Below are positions 13,611 through 13,672 of a stretch of 13,672 nucleotides of DNA, in pieces. Numbering within the stretch: the stretch's first letter is position 1; each line of letters opens with the position of its first letter. The DNA comes from an uncultured Eubacteriales bacterium (GTDB lineage Bacteria > Bacillota > Clostridia > Oscillospirales > Oscillospiraceae). The DNA lies in NCBI GenBank assembly GCA_905205195.1, contig CAJLCS010000044.1:1-13672 (forward strand), read 5' to 3'. Below the pieces are notes generated by a model. It saw nothing but the letters and a program-made list of their open reading frames with translations. It did no database searches and had not been told where the DNA came from. The position numbers and the translations under genes were made by a program.

Positions 13611-13642
13611 GCCGCAGCTCCGGATTTCCCCGGACCTGCGGC
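13611..13642. terminator. Terminator-like hairpin after folA
   Basis: Arms GCCGCAG-c-TCCGG (13611-13623) and CCGGA-c-CTGCGGC (13630-13642) pair with one C-C mismatch around a 6-base loop. On the plus strand it is followed by TTCGTCGGTT, a poor U-tract. On the minus strand it is followed by CGTTTTTTC, a good one. It may end folA and also a convergent gene lying to the right of the window. Confidence 0.65.
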
Positions 13643-13672
13643 TTCGTCGGTTGGATGCCCGAAAAAAGGCCC

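Overview
The window is GC-rich, densely coded bacterial chromosome. Strong AGGAGG ribosome-binding sites, sigma-A type promoters, an EF-P with a PGKG loop, a CD1247-type zinc-ribbon protein and an mltG/U32 neighbourhood all point to Bacillota, class Clostridia, most likely an Oscillospirales (Ruminococcaceae/Oscillospiraceae-like) gut anaerobe. This placement is inference from gene content and style, not from a search. No rRNA, tRNA, CRISPR array, transposase, phage gene or riboswitch was recognised.

Left part (1-4371): the 3' half of a DUF1846 gene meets, tail to tail, an unrecognised minus-strand gene (738-1493). Divergent from that gene starts a plus-strand run: yqeG (HAD phosphatase), a pepP/M24B aminopeptidase overlapping it by ATGA, efp with its own promoter, and a very acidic CD1247-like zinc-ribbon protein. 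A strong terminator (4335-4371), usable from both sides, closes this run.

Middle (4386-10055, minus strand): an isolated GH39-like glycosidase has a near-consensus promoter and candidate operator repeats. Upstream of it lies a 200-bp non-coding stretch packed with five inverted repeats and bounded by a 22-bp direct repeat (5780-5986); this is the least explained structure in the window. Beyond it is a compact four-gene operon read leftward: tmk, a DJ-1/PfpI protein, mltG and a U32 (TrhP-like) protein. A promoter at 10027-10055 drives it through a leader with two perfect inverted repeats.

Right part (10116-13672, plus strand): a divergent promoter drives a DEAD-box RNA helicase, a DprA-like protein, thyA and folA, all overlapping or nearly touching. 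thyA and folA make dTMP and recycle the dihydrofolate produced; tmk, across the shared divergent promoter region, phosphorylates dTMP. The two back-to-back operons therefore together hold the ThyA, DHFR and Tmk steps of thymidylate supply. Both ThyA and Tmk look divergent from the E. coli type.

Most of the window is housekeeping sequence. I found no convincing new multi-gene system. The leads are the hairpin-rich element, the two leader or operator regions, the unrecognised gene at 738-1493 and the orphan DprA-like protein.
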